Part shown: positions 17,514 to 25,244 of the stretch, one piece after another
How the letters are laid out: every line of letters starts with the position of its first letter
How positions within the stretch are numbered: the first letter of the stretch is position 1
Origin: Paracoccus denitrificans
GTDB lineage: Bacteria; Pseudomonadota; Alphaproteobacteria; Rhodobacterales; Rhodobacteraceae
DNA length: 64,000 nt
Reading direction: 5' to 3'
Assembly (NCBI GenBank): GCA_003240735.1
Contig: QFNE01000004.1
Coordinates: 1-64,000 of the forward strand
Program-made: the position numbers and the translations under genes
The notes under the pieces: model-generated
Told to the model about the DNA's origin: nothing
The model's database searches: none
What the model saw: only the letters and a program-made list of their open reading frames with translations

Positions 17514-17990
17514 GTGCTGAAACTTCGTATCTGCGCGGTCGGCAAGCTGTCCGCGCGGACGCCCGAGGCGGCGCTGATCGACGACTACCTGACACGGTTC
17601 GGCCAGACTGGCCGGGCCTTGGGCCTTGGACCCGCCAACGTGGTCGAGGTCGAAGACAAGCGCGGCGGCGGCATGACCGCCGAGGCCGCGCTGCTGTCCC
17701 GACAAATACCTGATAACGCAGCCATAATCTCTCTCGACGAGCGCGGCAGGATCATGTCCTCACCCGAGTTCGCGGGCCATCTCGCGCGGCTTCGCGACGA
17801 TGGCCGGGGCGATCTGGCCTTCCTCATCGGCGGCGCGGACGGGCTTGATCCATCGCTGCGCGCGCGGGCCGACATGTCGCTGTCCTTCGGCGCGATGGTC
17901 TGGCCGCACATGCTGGTGCGCGTCATGCTGGCCGAACAGATCTACCGCGCGGCGACGATCCTTGCCGGATCGCCGTATCACCGCGAATAA
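17514..17990 (+). CDS. rlmH: 23S rRNA (pseudouridine1915-N3)-methyltransferase RlmH
   Basis: 158-aa SPOUT methyltransferase that methylates pseudouridine 1915 of 23S rRNA. Start GTG 17514 gives the typical VLKLRICAVGKL N-terminus. The knot region shows LDERGRIMSSPEFA and FLIGGADGLD, followed by MVWPHMLVRVMLAEQIYRA at the end, all family hallmarks. Cotranscribed with rsfS; ends 3 bp before the convergent LOG gene. Confidence 0.95.
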   Translation: MLKLRICAVGKLSARTPEAALIDDYLTRFGQTGRALGLGPANVVEVEDKRGGGMTAEAALLSRQIPDNAAIISLDERGRIMSSPEFAGHLARLRDDGRGDLAFLIGGADGLDPSLRARADMSLSFGAMVWPHMLVRVMLAEQIYRAATILAGSPYHRE

Positions 17991-17993
17991 AGC

Positions 17994-18842
17994 CTAATCC
18001 CGCGGGTTTTCGATCGCCGGCGGGTCTGCGGGCCATTCGTCGATGATGCGCACCGCGTCGTCTGCCGTCTCAACAAACTGAAACAGCGACAGATCCTCGA
18101 CACTGATCGTCCCGGCCGCCGCCAGGGCATCCCAGTTGATCATAGTTTCCCAGAATTCCCGGCCAAACATCAGAATCGGCACGCGTTTCATGCGACCGGT
18201 CTGGATCAGGGTCAGCGTCTCGAACAGCTCATCCATGGTCCCGAAACCGCCGGGAAACACGGTGATGGCGCGGGCGCGCATCAGGAAATGCATCTTCCGG
18301 ATCGCGAAGTAATGAAAGTTGAAGGACAGCGCCGGCGTCACGAATTCATTGGGCGCCTGTTCGTGCGGTAAAACGATTCCCAGCCCGATCGACTGGCCGC
18401 CGGCTTCCAGCGCGCCCTTGTTTCCGGCCTCCATCACGCCCGGTCCACCGCCGGTGCAGATGACGTCTTCGTGGCCGCCGCCTTCCATGCTGCGCCGGGT
18501 CATCAGAAACGCGAACCGCTCTGCCTCGGTGTAGAACCGCGACAACGCGCCCAGTTCGGGCGTCACGGCACGGGCGGCGTTTTCCGGGGCCGGAATACGG
18601 GCGCCCCCGAACATCACGACGGTCGAATTGATGCCATGTTCGTTCAGGATCAGCTCGGGCTTCAGCAACTCCAGCTGCAACCGCACGGGGCGCAGCTCTT
18701 CGCGGACCAGAAAATCCTCGTCTACGAACGCCAGCCGATACGACGGCGACCGGGTCTGTGGCGTGTCGGGGACGGCATTGACGGCCGAAACATCCTGATC
18801 GCTTTTGCGCAGCGCAGTGTTTGCTGTGTCGGTCTTGGCCAT
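17994..18842 (-). CDS. LOG-family protein (TIGR00730 Rossmann fold)
   Basis: 282 aa of the lysine-decarboxylase-like LOG family, many members of which hydrolyse nucleoside 5'-monophosphates to base and ribose phosphate. Hallmarks are GGGPGVMEAGNKGA and FPGGFGTMDELFE. It is the long form with an extra N-terminal 65 residues or so (FVDEDFLVREELRPVRLQLE). I chose ATG 18842 (MAKTDTANT), preceded by GGACGGGAAG; a start at 18908 would reach almost into the dapD start. Divergent from dapD (80 bp). Confidence 0.9.
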   Translation of the reverse strand: MAKTDTANTALRKSDQDVSAVNAVPDTPQTRSPSYRLAFVDEDFLVREELRPVRLQLELLKPELILNEHGINSTVVMFGGARIPAPENAARAVTPELGALSRFYTEAERFAFLMTRRSMEGGGHEDVICTGGGPGVMEAGNKGALEAGGQSIGLGIVLPHEQAPNEFVTPALSFNFHYFAIRKMHFLMRARAITVFPGGFGTMDELFETLTLIQTGRMKRVPILMFGREFWETMINWDALAAAGTISVEDLSLFQFVETADDAVRIIDEWPADPPAIENPRD

Positions 18843-18922
18843 CTTCCCGTCCTGCTGGATTGCGTGGTTCCGGCCACCCGCATATAGCCGGGCGGGCAGA
18901 GATACCACCCGCGAGAGGTCAC

Positions 18923-19747
18923 ATGAACACCCAAGATCTGGAACGCGCTATCGAGGCTGCCTGGGACGCCCGGGACGAAATCACCCCCGCCACCACCGGC
19001 GAACGCCGCGATGCAATCGAACAGACGCTGGACGCGCTGGACCGTGGCGCGCTGCGCGTGGCCGAAAAGCGGGACGGCGATTGGCATGTGAACCAGTGGG
19101 CGAAAAAGGCCGTTCTGCTGGGCTTTCGCCTGAAGGACATGGAAATGCAGTCGGGCGGCCCGCAAGGCAGCGGCTGGTGGGACAAGGTCGACAGCAAGTT
19201 CGCCGGCTGGGGCGAAAACCGCTGGCGCGATGCAGGCTTTCGCGCGGTTCCGAACGCGATTGTCCGGAAATCGGCGTTCATCGGGCGGGGCGTCGTCCTG
19301 ATGCCGTCCTTCGTCAATCTGGGCGCCTATGTCGACGAAGGCACGATGGTCGACACCTGGGCCACCGTCGGGTCCTGTGCGCAGATCGGCAAGAACGTCC
19401 ATCTGTCCGGCGGCGTAGGCATCGGTGGCGTCCTCGAACCCATGCAGGCCGGCCCCACCATCATCGAGGATAACTGCTTCATCGGCGCCCGCTCCGAGGT
19501 GGTCGAAGGCGTGATCGTCCGCGAGGGCTCTGTCCTTGGAATGGGTGTTTTCCTTGGCCAATCCACCAAGATCTTCGACCGCGAAACCGGTCAGGTTTCC
19601 TATGGTGAGGTGCCCGCAGGTTCGGTCGTGGTGGCGGGGTCGCTGCCATCCAAGGGCGGCGTCAATCTTTATTGCGCCGTGATCGTCAAGCGCGTGGACG
19701 AAAAGACCCGGTCCAAGACTTCGATCAACGATCTCCTGCGCGACTGA
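18923..19747 (+). CDS. dapD: tetrahydrodipicolinate N-succinyltransferase DapD
   Basis: 274-aa trimeric hexapeptide-repeat enzyme of lysine/diaminopimelate synthesis, exactly the E. coli length. N-terminal helices (LERAIEAAWDARDEITP), then LGAYVDEGTMVDTWATVGSCAQIG and the beta-helix turns to about residue 240. GAGAGG precedes ATG 18923. Acts in the same pathway as lysA at 25.2 kb, though they are separate units. Confidence 0.97.
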   Translation: MNTQDLERAIEAAWDARDEITPATTGERRDAIEQTLDALDRGALRVAEKRDGDWHVNQWAKKAVLLGFRLKDMEMQSGGPQGSGWWDKVDSKFAGWGENRWRDAGFRAVPNAIVRKSAFIGRGVVLMPSFVNLGAYVDEGTMVDTWATVGSCAQIGKNVHLSGGVGIGGVLEPMQAGPTIIEDNCFIGARSEVVEGVIVREGSVLGMGVFLGQSTKIFDRETGQVSYGEVPAGSVVVAGSLPSKGGVNLYCAVIVKRVDEKTRSKTSINDLLRD

Positions 19748-19865
19748 GCCCATGGCCGGGATGTGACAGGCAACAAAAATTTTCCTGAATCGCATCAGTG
19801 TGTTGAACCAAAAGCAACTTTATCGTGTTTGTGGTCCATCACCCCCCGTTAAACAGGAGTTTGGG

Positions 19866-20117
19866 ATGCAGGGACTTGGTTGGTTGGCCGCCATCATCGT
19901 GGGCGGTCTGGCGGGTTGGATCGCCAGCAATATCATGAAAGCCGACACGGGTATCGTGTTGAATATCATCATCGGCATCGTCGGCGCTGTCATCGCCAAC
20001 GTCATCGCGGGCTGGCTGGGTCTGAACTTTCAGGCAGGCAGCTGGCTGGCACAGGGCCTCGCGGGTCTTGTCGGTGCTGTAATCCTTATCTGGATCTACC
20101 GCGCTGTCGCACGGTAA
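19866..20117 (+). CDS. GlsB/YeaQ/YmgE-family stress-response membrane protein
   Basis: 83-aa protein almost entirely made of three hydrophobic, glycine-rich segments (about 5-22, 30-49, 57-78) in the transglycosylase-associated (GlsB) pattern GLGWLAAIIVGGLAGWIAS. ACAGGAG lies about 7 bp before ATG 19866. Members are induced by stress in several bacteria; the biochemical role is unknown. Monocistronic, ending at a bidirectional terminator. Confidence 0.88.
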   Translation: MQGLGWLAAIIVGGLAGWIASNIMKADTGIVLNIIIGIVGAVIANVIAGWLGLNFQAGSWLAQGLAGLVGAVILIWIYRAVAR

Positions 20118-20149
20118 CGCGCGGCGGGCTCCGCCGCCTCGGATACGAA

Positions 20150-20175
20150 AAAGGGCCGGTCACCACCGGCCCTTT
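20150..20175. terminator. bidirectional terminator between glsB-type gene and phaB
   Basis: AAAGGGCCGGT - CACC - ACCGGCCCTTT is a perfect 11-bp stem with a 4-nt loop. It is followed by TTTCTTC on plus and by a T-run on minus, so it can end both convergent genes. Confidence 0.9.
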
Positions 20176-20195
20176 CTTCATGCGATGACGCACTC

Positions 20196-20921
20196 TCAGC
20201 TGAAAAACTGCGCCCCGTTCGGGCTGATGGTTGAGCCGGTGATGAACCCCGCATCGTCGGATGCCAGAAACACCACACAACGGGCGACCTCTTCAGGTTC
20301 GCCCAGACGCCCGACCGGGATCTGGGGAATGATGCGGTCGTTCAGCACCTTTTCGTCGATCGCGCGGACCATTTCCGTCCCGATATATCCGGGCGCGATC
20401 GCGTTCACCGTGATCCCCGCGCGCGCGCCTTCCTGCGCCAACGCGCGGGTAAAGCCGATATCGCCAGCCTTCGCTGCAGAATAGTTCGCCTGTCCCGCCT
20501 GACCCTTCTGCCCATTGACCGAACTGATGTTGATGATGCGCCCGAACTTGCGGTCGCGCATGCCGCCCCAGACCGGATGGGTCATGTTGAAGATGCCGGA
20601 CAAATTGGTGTCGATGACCTCGCGCCACTGCTGGGGGGTCATCTTGTGAAACATCGCGTCCCGCGTGATGCCCGCGTTGTTGACCAGCACGGCGATGGGT
20701 CCCAACGTCTCCTCCACCTCTTTGAGGCCCTTGGTGCAGGCATCGTAGTCCGTGACCGACCATTTAAAGGTCCGAATTCCGGTTTCATCCTGAAATGCCT
20801 TCGCGGCCTCATCATTGCCGGCATAGTTGGCCGCAACGACATATCCTGCCGCCTGAAGGGCTTTTGAGATCGCTGCTCCGATCCCCCGGGTTCCACCAGT
20901 CACGATTGCAACCTTGGCCAT
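20196..20921 (-). CDS. phaB: acetoacetyl-CoA reductase PhaB
   Basis: 241-aa NADPH-dependent short-chain dehydrogenase reducing acetoacetyl-CoA to (R)-3-hydroxybutyryl-CoA for polyhydroxybutyrate. N-terminal TGGTRGIG, catalytic Ser of NISSVNGQKGQ and the YSAAK Tyr/Lys pair are present; the GQAGQANYSAAKAGDIGFT stretch is typical of PhaB. phaA is not next to it, so it stands alone here. The region upstream carries PhaR-like CTGC/GCAG motifs. Confidence 0.93.
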   Translation of the reverse strand: MAKVAIVTGGTRGIGAAISKALQAAGYVVAANYAGNDEAAKAFQDETGIRTFKWSVTDYDACTKGLKEVEETLGPIAVLVNNAGITRDAMFHKMTPQQWREVIDTNLSGIFNMTHPVWGGMRDRKFGRIINISSVNGQKGQAGQANYSAAKAGDIGFTRALAQEGARAGITVNAIAPGYIGTEMVRAIDEKVLNDRIIPQIPVGRLGEPEEVARCVVFLASDDAGFITGSTISPNGAQFFS

Positions 20922-20994
20922 GCGAAACGCTCCTCCTCAGATCGTATGACGTCACGGAAGAAAGCGTATCGAGGGCAGATTTAACAAACAATAG

Positions 20995-21015
20995 CTGCAA
21001 CTGCAGCAATTGCAG
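20995..21015. promoter_or_regulatory. candidate PhaR-type operator upstream of phaB
   Basis: CTGC(20995)-AACT-GCAG(21003-21006) is a full inverted repeat, and a second pair CTGC(21001-21004)...GCAG(21012-21015) overlaps it. The rhodobacterial PhaR motif is, as I recall, CTGC-N3/4-GCAG. The site lies 74-94 bp upstream of phaB. Confidence 0.5.
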
Positions 21016-21036
21016 GGGGATTGGCGCGACCGATTG

Positions 21037-21858
21037 TCACCGCAAGCCAGCCGACCCCGCCGGTGACCGCCATGGGGGTCGGATCGTGGGCGCGCCGAAG
21101 TAGAAGCCTTGCAGACAGTCGATCCCCATGCCGATCAGCATCGCCGCATCCTCGGCCGTTTCGACGGATTCGGCGACCGTCAGCATGTCGAAATGCCGCG
21201 CGATATCGTGCAGCGCCTGAACCAGAATTCGGTTGTCCGGATTATCGGCCACGCGGCGCACGAACTGTCCGTCGATCTTGATCATGTCGAAGCAGAAATC
21301 GCGCAGATACCGGAACGATGTATGCCCCGCCCCGAAATCATCCAGCGCAAAGCTGACGCCGCGGCCCTGAAACTCGGACATGAAGTCGCGCACCAACTGC
21401 GGCATCTGCATGGCCGAGCTTTCCGTGATTTCCAGGATCAAACGCTCAGCCAGATGGTCGGCTGCGCCAAGGCCAACCTCCAACGTGTCACGCCAGTCCT
21501 GATGGGTGATCGACCGCGCGGACAGGTTGATCGACAGCCGCAGAGTCGGGTCTTCGGCAAGCGCCTGCAGGCCCAGTTGCAGCGACAGACAATCGATCTG
21601 GCGACCCAGTTCCAGCGCCTCTGTGTGTGGCATGAAATCGCGCAGCGGAATGATCCGCCCGGACGGGTCGAGGATCCGGATCAGACCTTCGTGGAAGGCC
21701 ACGCGATCTGGCCGTTCGGACTGAACGATGGGTTGAAACGCCAGCGTGCCGTTTCCGCGTGCGACGGCGGCACGCACGGTGTCGATGGTCGCCGCCGCCT
21801 GCTGGCGGACGGCCGCATCGAATGGGGATAAATCGGGGGTCGGCAGATCACGGGTCAT
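21037..21858 (-). CDS. stand-alone EAL-domain c-di-GMP phosphodiesterase
   Basis: 273-aa soluble EAL protein without membrane or sensor domain. The signature is EGL rather than EAL (E57), followed by xxR. The other catalytic residues look intact: Asn in INLSA, Glu in LEITE, Asp pair in DDFGAGHTS, Lys in KIDGQF, Glu in AESVE and Gln in LQGF. It is therefore probably an active cyclic di-GMP hydrolase. Divergent from tag; ends 115 bp before phaB on the same strand. No GGDEF partner in the window. Confidence 0.9.
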   Translation of the reverse strand: MTRDLPTPDLSPFDAAVRQQAAATIDTVRAAVARGNGTLAFQPIVQSERPDRVAFHEGLIRILDPSGRIIPLRDFMPHTEALELGRQIDCLSLQLGLQALAEDPTLRLSINLSARSITHQDWRDTLEVGLGAADHLAERLILEITESSAMQMPQLVRDFMSEFQGRGVSFALDDFGAGHTSFRYLRDFCFDMIKIDGQFVRRVADNPDNRILVQALHDIARHFDMLTVAESVETAEDAAMLIGMGIDCLQGFYFGAPTIRPPWRSPAGSAGLR

Positions 21859-21949
21859 CCAAGCCTCCTTGGGGCTTTGGGAACTCTGGGCAGAGTGACC
21901 TAATTTCCGGTAAAGATCAGGGGTATTTCAAGAACAGGGTTAACCGAAG

Positions 21950-22516
21950 ATGGACGGCAGATGCGTGTGGTGCGGGACCGACCCGCTGTATGTCGCCTAT
22001 CACGACACCGAATGGGGTGTGCCGGAATACGACAGCCGCGCCTTGTGGGAAAAGCTGGTGCTGGACGGCTTTCAGGCGGGGCTCAGCTGGATCACCATCC
22101 TGAGAAAGCGCGATAACTTCCGCCGGGTATTCGACGGCTTCGACCCCTGTGCCATCGCCCGCTGGACCGAGGATGACGTCACCCGTGCCTTGGCCGATCC
22201 CGGCATCATCCGCCACCGTGGCAAGATCGAGGCGACGATCGGCAACGCACGCGCCTGGATCGCGATCGAGGAGGCCGAGGGGTTTTCCCCCTTTCTTTGG
22301 GGGTTCGTCGGGGGAAAGCCCATCGTGAACCACTGGCCGACCCATGGCGACGTGCCAGCCTCGACCCCCGAATCACTGGCGATGTCAAAGGCCCTGAAAA
22401 AGCGTGGTTTTCGCTTTTGCGGGCCGGTCATCACCTATGCCTTCATGCAGGCGACCGGGATGGTGAACGACCACCTGACGACCTGTTTCCGGCATCCGTC
22501 GGCGACCAGCGATTAA
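21950..22516 (+). CDS. tag: DNA-3-methyladenine glycosylase I
   Basis: 188-aa base-excision enzyme removing 3-methyladenine. The N-terminal zinc-binding CVWCG and YHDTEWGVPEYD are diagnostic, with the distal GFRFCGPVITYAFMQATGMVNDH zinc region at the end. Length as in E. coli Tag (187 aa). Its stop shares the 4-bp TTAA with the convergent tlpA-like gene. Confidence 0.95.
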   Translation: MDGRCVWCGTDPLYVAYHDTEWGVPEYDSRALWEKLVLDGFQAGLSWITILRKRDNFRRVFDGFDPCAIARWTEDDVTRALADPGIIRHRGKIEATIGNARAWIAIEEAEGFSPFLWGFVGGKPIVNHWPTHGDVPASTPESLAMSKALKKRGFRFCGPVITYAFMQATGMVNDHLTTCFRHPSATSD

Positions 22517-23067
22517 GGCTTGGCCTTCAACTGCTCGATCATCGCCACGGCCGCAGGGGACGACCAGTCGGCATCGCCGACCATGCGCGCGACTTCATTG
22601 CCGTCATGATCGACCAGAATCGACACGGGCATGGCAAGAACCCCCATCTGCCGGGCCAGCGCCATCTTTGTGTCCGTCAGGCGGGGCAGGGCGGTGATCG
22701 ATTCCTCGGTGAAGAACTTGTTGATGGACGCAGGCGGATTGCGGCCTGACGCGATCGTCAGCACCTGAAAATCGTCGCCACCCAGCTGCGTCTGCAACCG
22801 GTCGAGCGAGGGCATTTCCTCGCGGCACGGGGCGCACCAGGTGGCCCAGAAATTGATCAGAAGGGCCTTCCCCTTGTAGTCCGCCAGCGTCACGGGCTTG
22901 CCGTCAGGGTCGGTGAATTCGGTCTGGGGCACGGGTTTTGGCGCGGCATCGACCAGTTTCGACAGCCCTGCCTGCCGTGCGGCGTCCCAGTCCACCGGGC
23001 CTGCGACCGCCACGCCCGCGTTTGCAGCGCAAATCAGGGCCGTATAAAGGAAAAGGCGACGCAGCAT
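22513..23067 (-). CDS. TlpA/ResA-type periplasmic thiol-disulfide oxidoreductase
   Basis: 184 aa. A signal peptide (residues 1-22, MLRRLFLYTALICAANAG) exports a thioredoxin domain with the active site WCAPC (C78, C81) and the cis-Pro loop AMPVSILVD. Start ATG 23067 is chosen because it gives the signal peptide; a longer frame exists but would run into argH. Likely keeps exported cysteines reduced, for example in cytochrome maturation. Divergent from argH with only 22 bp between starts. Confidence 0.9.
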   Translation of the reverse strand: MLRRLFLYTALICAANAGVAVAGPVDWDAARQAGLSKLVDAAPKPVPQTEFTDPDGKPVTLADYKGKALLINFWATWCAPCREEMPSLDRLQTQLGGDDFQVLTIASGRNPPASINKFFTEESITALPRLTDTKMALARQMGVLAMPVSILVDHDGNEVARMVGDADWSSPAAVAMIEQLKAKP

Positions 23068-23089
23068 TATGACCTCCGAAGGACCGCAT

Positions 23090-24502
23090 ATGACCGACAC
23101 GCCCAAAACCCCCGGCGCAAACACCATGTGGGGCGGGCGTTTCGCCGCCGGTCCGGACGCGATCATGGAGGCGATCAACGCCTCGATCGGGTTTGACCAA
23201 CGGCTTTACGCCCAGGATATCCGGGGCAGCCGGGCCCACGCGGCGATGCTGGCCGCGCAAGGCATCATCAGCGATAGCGATGCGGCCGCCATCGGGGAAG
23301 GGCTGCTCACCGTCTTGTCAGAGATCGAGCGTGGCGATTTCGCATTCCGGACCGATCTGGAAGACATCCACATGAACGTGGAAGCGCGGCTGAAGGACCT
23401 GATCGGCGAACCCGCGGGCCGCCTGCATACGGGCCGGTCGCGCAATGACCAGGTCGCAACCGACTTTCGGCTGTGGGTGCGCGATCAGTGCGATGCGGTG
23501 ATCAGCGGGCTGCAGGCGCTGATCCGTGCGGCGCTGGGTCAGGCGCAGGCGGGCGCAGACTGGGTCATGCCGGGCTTTACCCATCTGCAGACCGCGCAGC
23601 CGGTGACGTGGGGCCATCACATGATGGCCTATGTCGAGATGTTCGGTCGCGACCTTTCGCGGTTCCAGGACGCACGGCGGCGCATGAACGAAAGCCCGCT
23701 GGGCGCGGCGGCGCTGGCCGGGACCGGCTATCCCATCGATCGCGAGGCGACCGCCAGGGCGCTGGATTTCGACCGTCCCATGGCCAACAGCCTTGATGCC
23801 GTCAGCGACCGCGACTTCGCGCTGGAGTTCCTGTCGGCCGCAACCATCTGTGCGGTCCACCTGTCGCGTCTCGCGGAAGAGCTGGTTATCTGGTCCTCGG
23901 CCCAGTTCCGGTTCGTGTCGATGTCGGACAAATGGTCCACCGGCAGTTCGATCATGCCGCAAAAGCGCAATCCCGACGCGGCCGAACTGATCCGTGCCAA
24001 GATCGGCCGGATCCTTGGCGCGACGGTGGCGCTGTTCACGGTGATGAAGGGGCTGCCCTTGGCCTATTCCAAGGACATGCAGGAAGACAAGGAACAGGTC
24101 TTCGACGCGGCAGACAGCCTGCTGCTGGCCTTGGCCGCGATGGCGGGGATGCTGGGGGATCTGACAGCCAACCGGGACAGGATGCAGGACGCAGCCTCGG
24201 CCGGGTTTTCGACCGCCACCGATCTGGCCGACTGGCTGGTACGCGAACTGGGTCTGCCGTTCCGCGACGCCCATCACGTCACCGGCTCGCTTGTGGCCAA
24301 GGCCGAAGCGGCGGGGATCGATCTGCCCGAACTGACGCTGGCCGAAATGCAGGCGGTTCACCCGGGGATCACGCAGGCCGTGTTCGGCGTGCTGGGGGTC
24401 GACAACTCCGTCGCCTCACGCAAAAGCTATGGCGGCACGGCGCCCGATCAGGTCCGCGCGCAGGTGGCACGCTGGCGCGAGATCGCGGACGGCTGGGCGT
24501 AA
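23090..24502 (+). CDS. argH: argininosuccinate lyase ArgH
   Basis: 470-aa lyase of arginine synthesis (argininosuccinate to arginine and fumarate). Fumarase/aspartase signature GSSIMPQKRNPD at about 285-296, plus TGRSRNDQVATDFRLWVRD and MPGFTHLQTAQPVTWGHH. ATG 23090 has GAAGGA upstream; an in-frame ATG at 23069 would sit 1 bp from the tlpA-like start. First gene of argH - two lipoproteins - membrane gene - lysA - TIGR02302. Confidence 0.96.
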   Translation: MTDTPKTPGANTMWGGRFAAGPDAIMEAINASIGFDQRLYAQDIRGSRAHAAMLAAQGIISDSDAAAIGEGLLTVLSEIERGDFAFRTDLEDIHMNVEARLKDLIGEPAGRLHTGRSRNDQVATDFRLWVRDQCDAVISGLQALIRAALGQAQAGADWVMPGFTHLQTAQPVTWGHHMMAYVEMFGRDLSRFQDARRRMNESPLGAAALAGTGYPIDREATARALDFDRPMANSLDAVSDRDFALEFLSAATICAVHLSRLAEELVIWSSAQFRFVSMSDKWSTGSSIMPQKRNPDAAELIRAKIGRILGATVALFTVMKGLPLAYSKDMQEDKEQVFDAADSLLLALAAMAGMLGDLTANRDRMQDAASAGFSTATDLADWLVRELGLPFRDAHHVTGSLVAKAEAAGIDLPELTLAEMQAVHPGITQAVFGVLGVDNSVASRKSYGGTAPDQVRAQVARWREIADGWA

Positions 24503-24521
24503 GGGCGAGGGGGTAACAACG

Positions 24522-24680
24522 ATGGCAACGAAAACAGGAATTCTGGCGCCCTTTGCGATGATCTTCGCGCTGGCGGGTTGCGGCATCGACGGCGACCCGG
24601 TGCCGCCTTCGGGTTCGACCACCACGCCCGGCATCACCGTTTCTGGCGACGCGCAGATCGGGATGCGCGGCACGCTTTGA
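24522..24680 (+). CDS. LptM-like small lipoprotein
   Basis: 52 aa: lipoprotein signal with lipobox LAGC (Cys20), then CGIDGDPVPP and a short Ser/Thr/Pro-rich tail. The C-G-x-x-G-x-P pattern and the position just before lysA match LptM (YifL), the small lipoprotein that helps LptD assemble in the outer membrane. GGGGGTAACA upstream is a fair ribosome binding site. In this group argH-lptM-lysA is a recurrent order. Function is transferred by family and context. Confidence 0.7.
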   Translation: MATKTGILAPFAMIFALAGCGIDGDPVPPSGSTTTPGITVSGDAQIGMRGTL

Positions 24681-24799
24681 TCACGACTGCGGGGCAGGCG
24701 CAGTTGCCCCGTTCACAAACGGTCAAAAACGCGGCAATCTTGCCGGCGACGTACCCGGCAGACGGTACGCGCAGATTGGCAGGCGAAAGGACAGTGCCC

Positions 24800-25000
24800 A
24801 TGTCGAGAGTGATTCTGATGGCCGCCCTCGTGGCCCCTATGGCGTTGGCGGCCTGCGGCGGCGGTGGTGGCAGCAGCCGCTATACCGACGAGGGGTTGCC
24901 CCCTCAGCCAAAGGAATACGTCTATAATCCCAACGCCCGGCACGCGCCGGTATCGCTTTCGGGCAACGATCTGCAGGGTATCCGCAAGGATACGTTCTGA
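24800..25000 (+). CDS. small lipoprotein of unknown function
   Basis: 66 aa. Signal peptide with lipobox LAAC (Cys19) followed by a GGGGGSS linker and a Pro/Tyr-rich mature part (YTDEGLPPQPKEYVYNP). CGAAAGGA precedes ATG 24800. It does not match a family I know. It lies 119 bp after the LptM-like gene, enough for a separate promoter, and touches the next open frame. Confidence 0.72.
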   Translation: MSRVILMAALVAPMALAACGGGGGSSRYTDEGLPPQPKEYVYNPNARHAPVSLSGNDLQGIRKDTF

Positions 25001-25001
25001 C

Positions 25002-25244
25002 CTGACGCCGCTGCGCATCACATGGCTGGTGCTGGCCGGGGTCGGGCTGATCCTGTGGTTGGCCGATCCATCATGGCCCGCGGGCAATGACTGGACGGCG
25101 ATCACGGCACTGGCGATCTGGGCACTGGTCGAGACGATGCTGCGTCGCAACTGGTGGGCGCTGATCACCCTGCCGGCGCTGGTGCTTGGCGTGGGCGTGG
25201 CATTGCCGCTATATCTCTACATGCGCTCGGGCAGGATCATCTGA
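25002..25244 (+). CDS. small two- to three-span membrane protein (start unresolved)
   Basis: Up to 80 aa of largely hydrophobic sequence (ITWLVLAGVGLILWLA, then TAITALAIWALVETML and a third span before MRSGRII). The frame has no ATG; CTG 25002, directly after the preceding stop and 11 bp after AAGGA, gives a sensible N-terminus (TPLRITW). GTG 25029 would start inside the first span. Its TGA overlaps the lysA ATG (TGATG), which supports real coupled translation. Family not recognised. Confidence 0.6.
   Translation: MTPLRITWLVLAGVGLILWLADPSWPAGNDWTAITALAIWALVETMLRRNWWALITLPALVLGVGVALPLYLYMRSGRII

Noticed and set aside
19803..19830. EcfG-like stress promoter before the GlsB-type gene
   Set aside because: TGAAC...CGTG is only a partial fit to GGAAC-N16-CGTT; spacing and the -10 element do not match.
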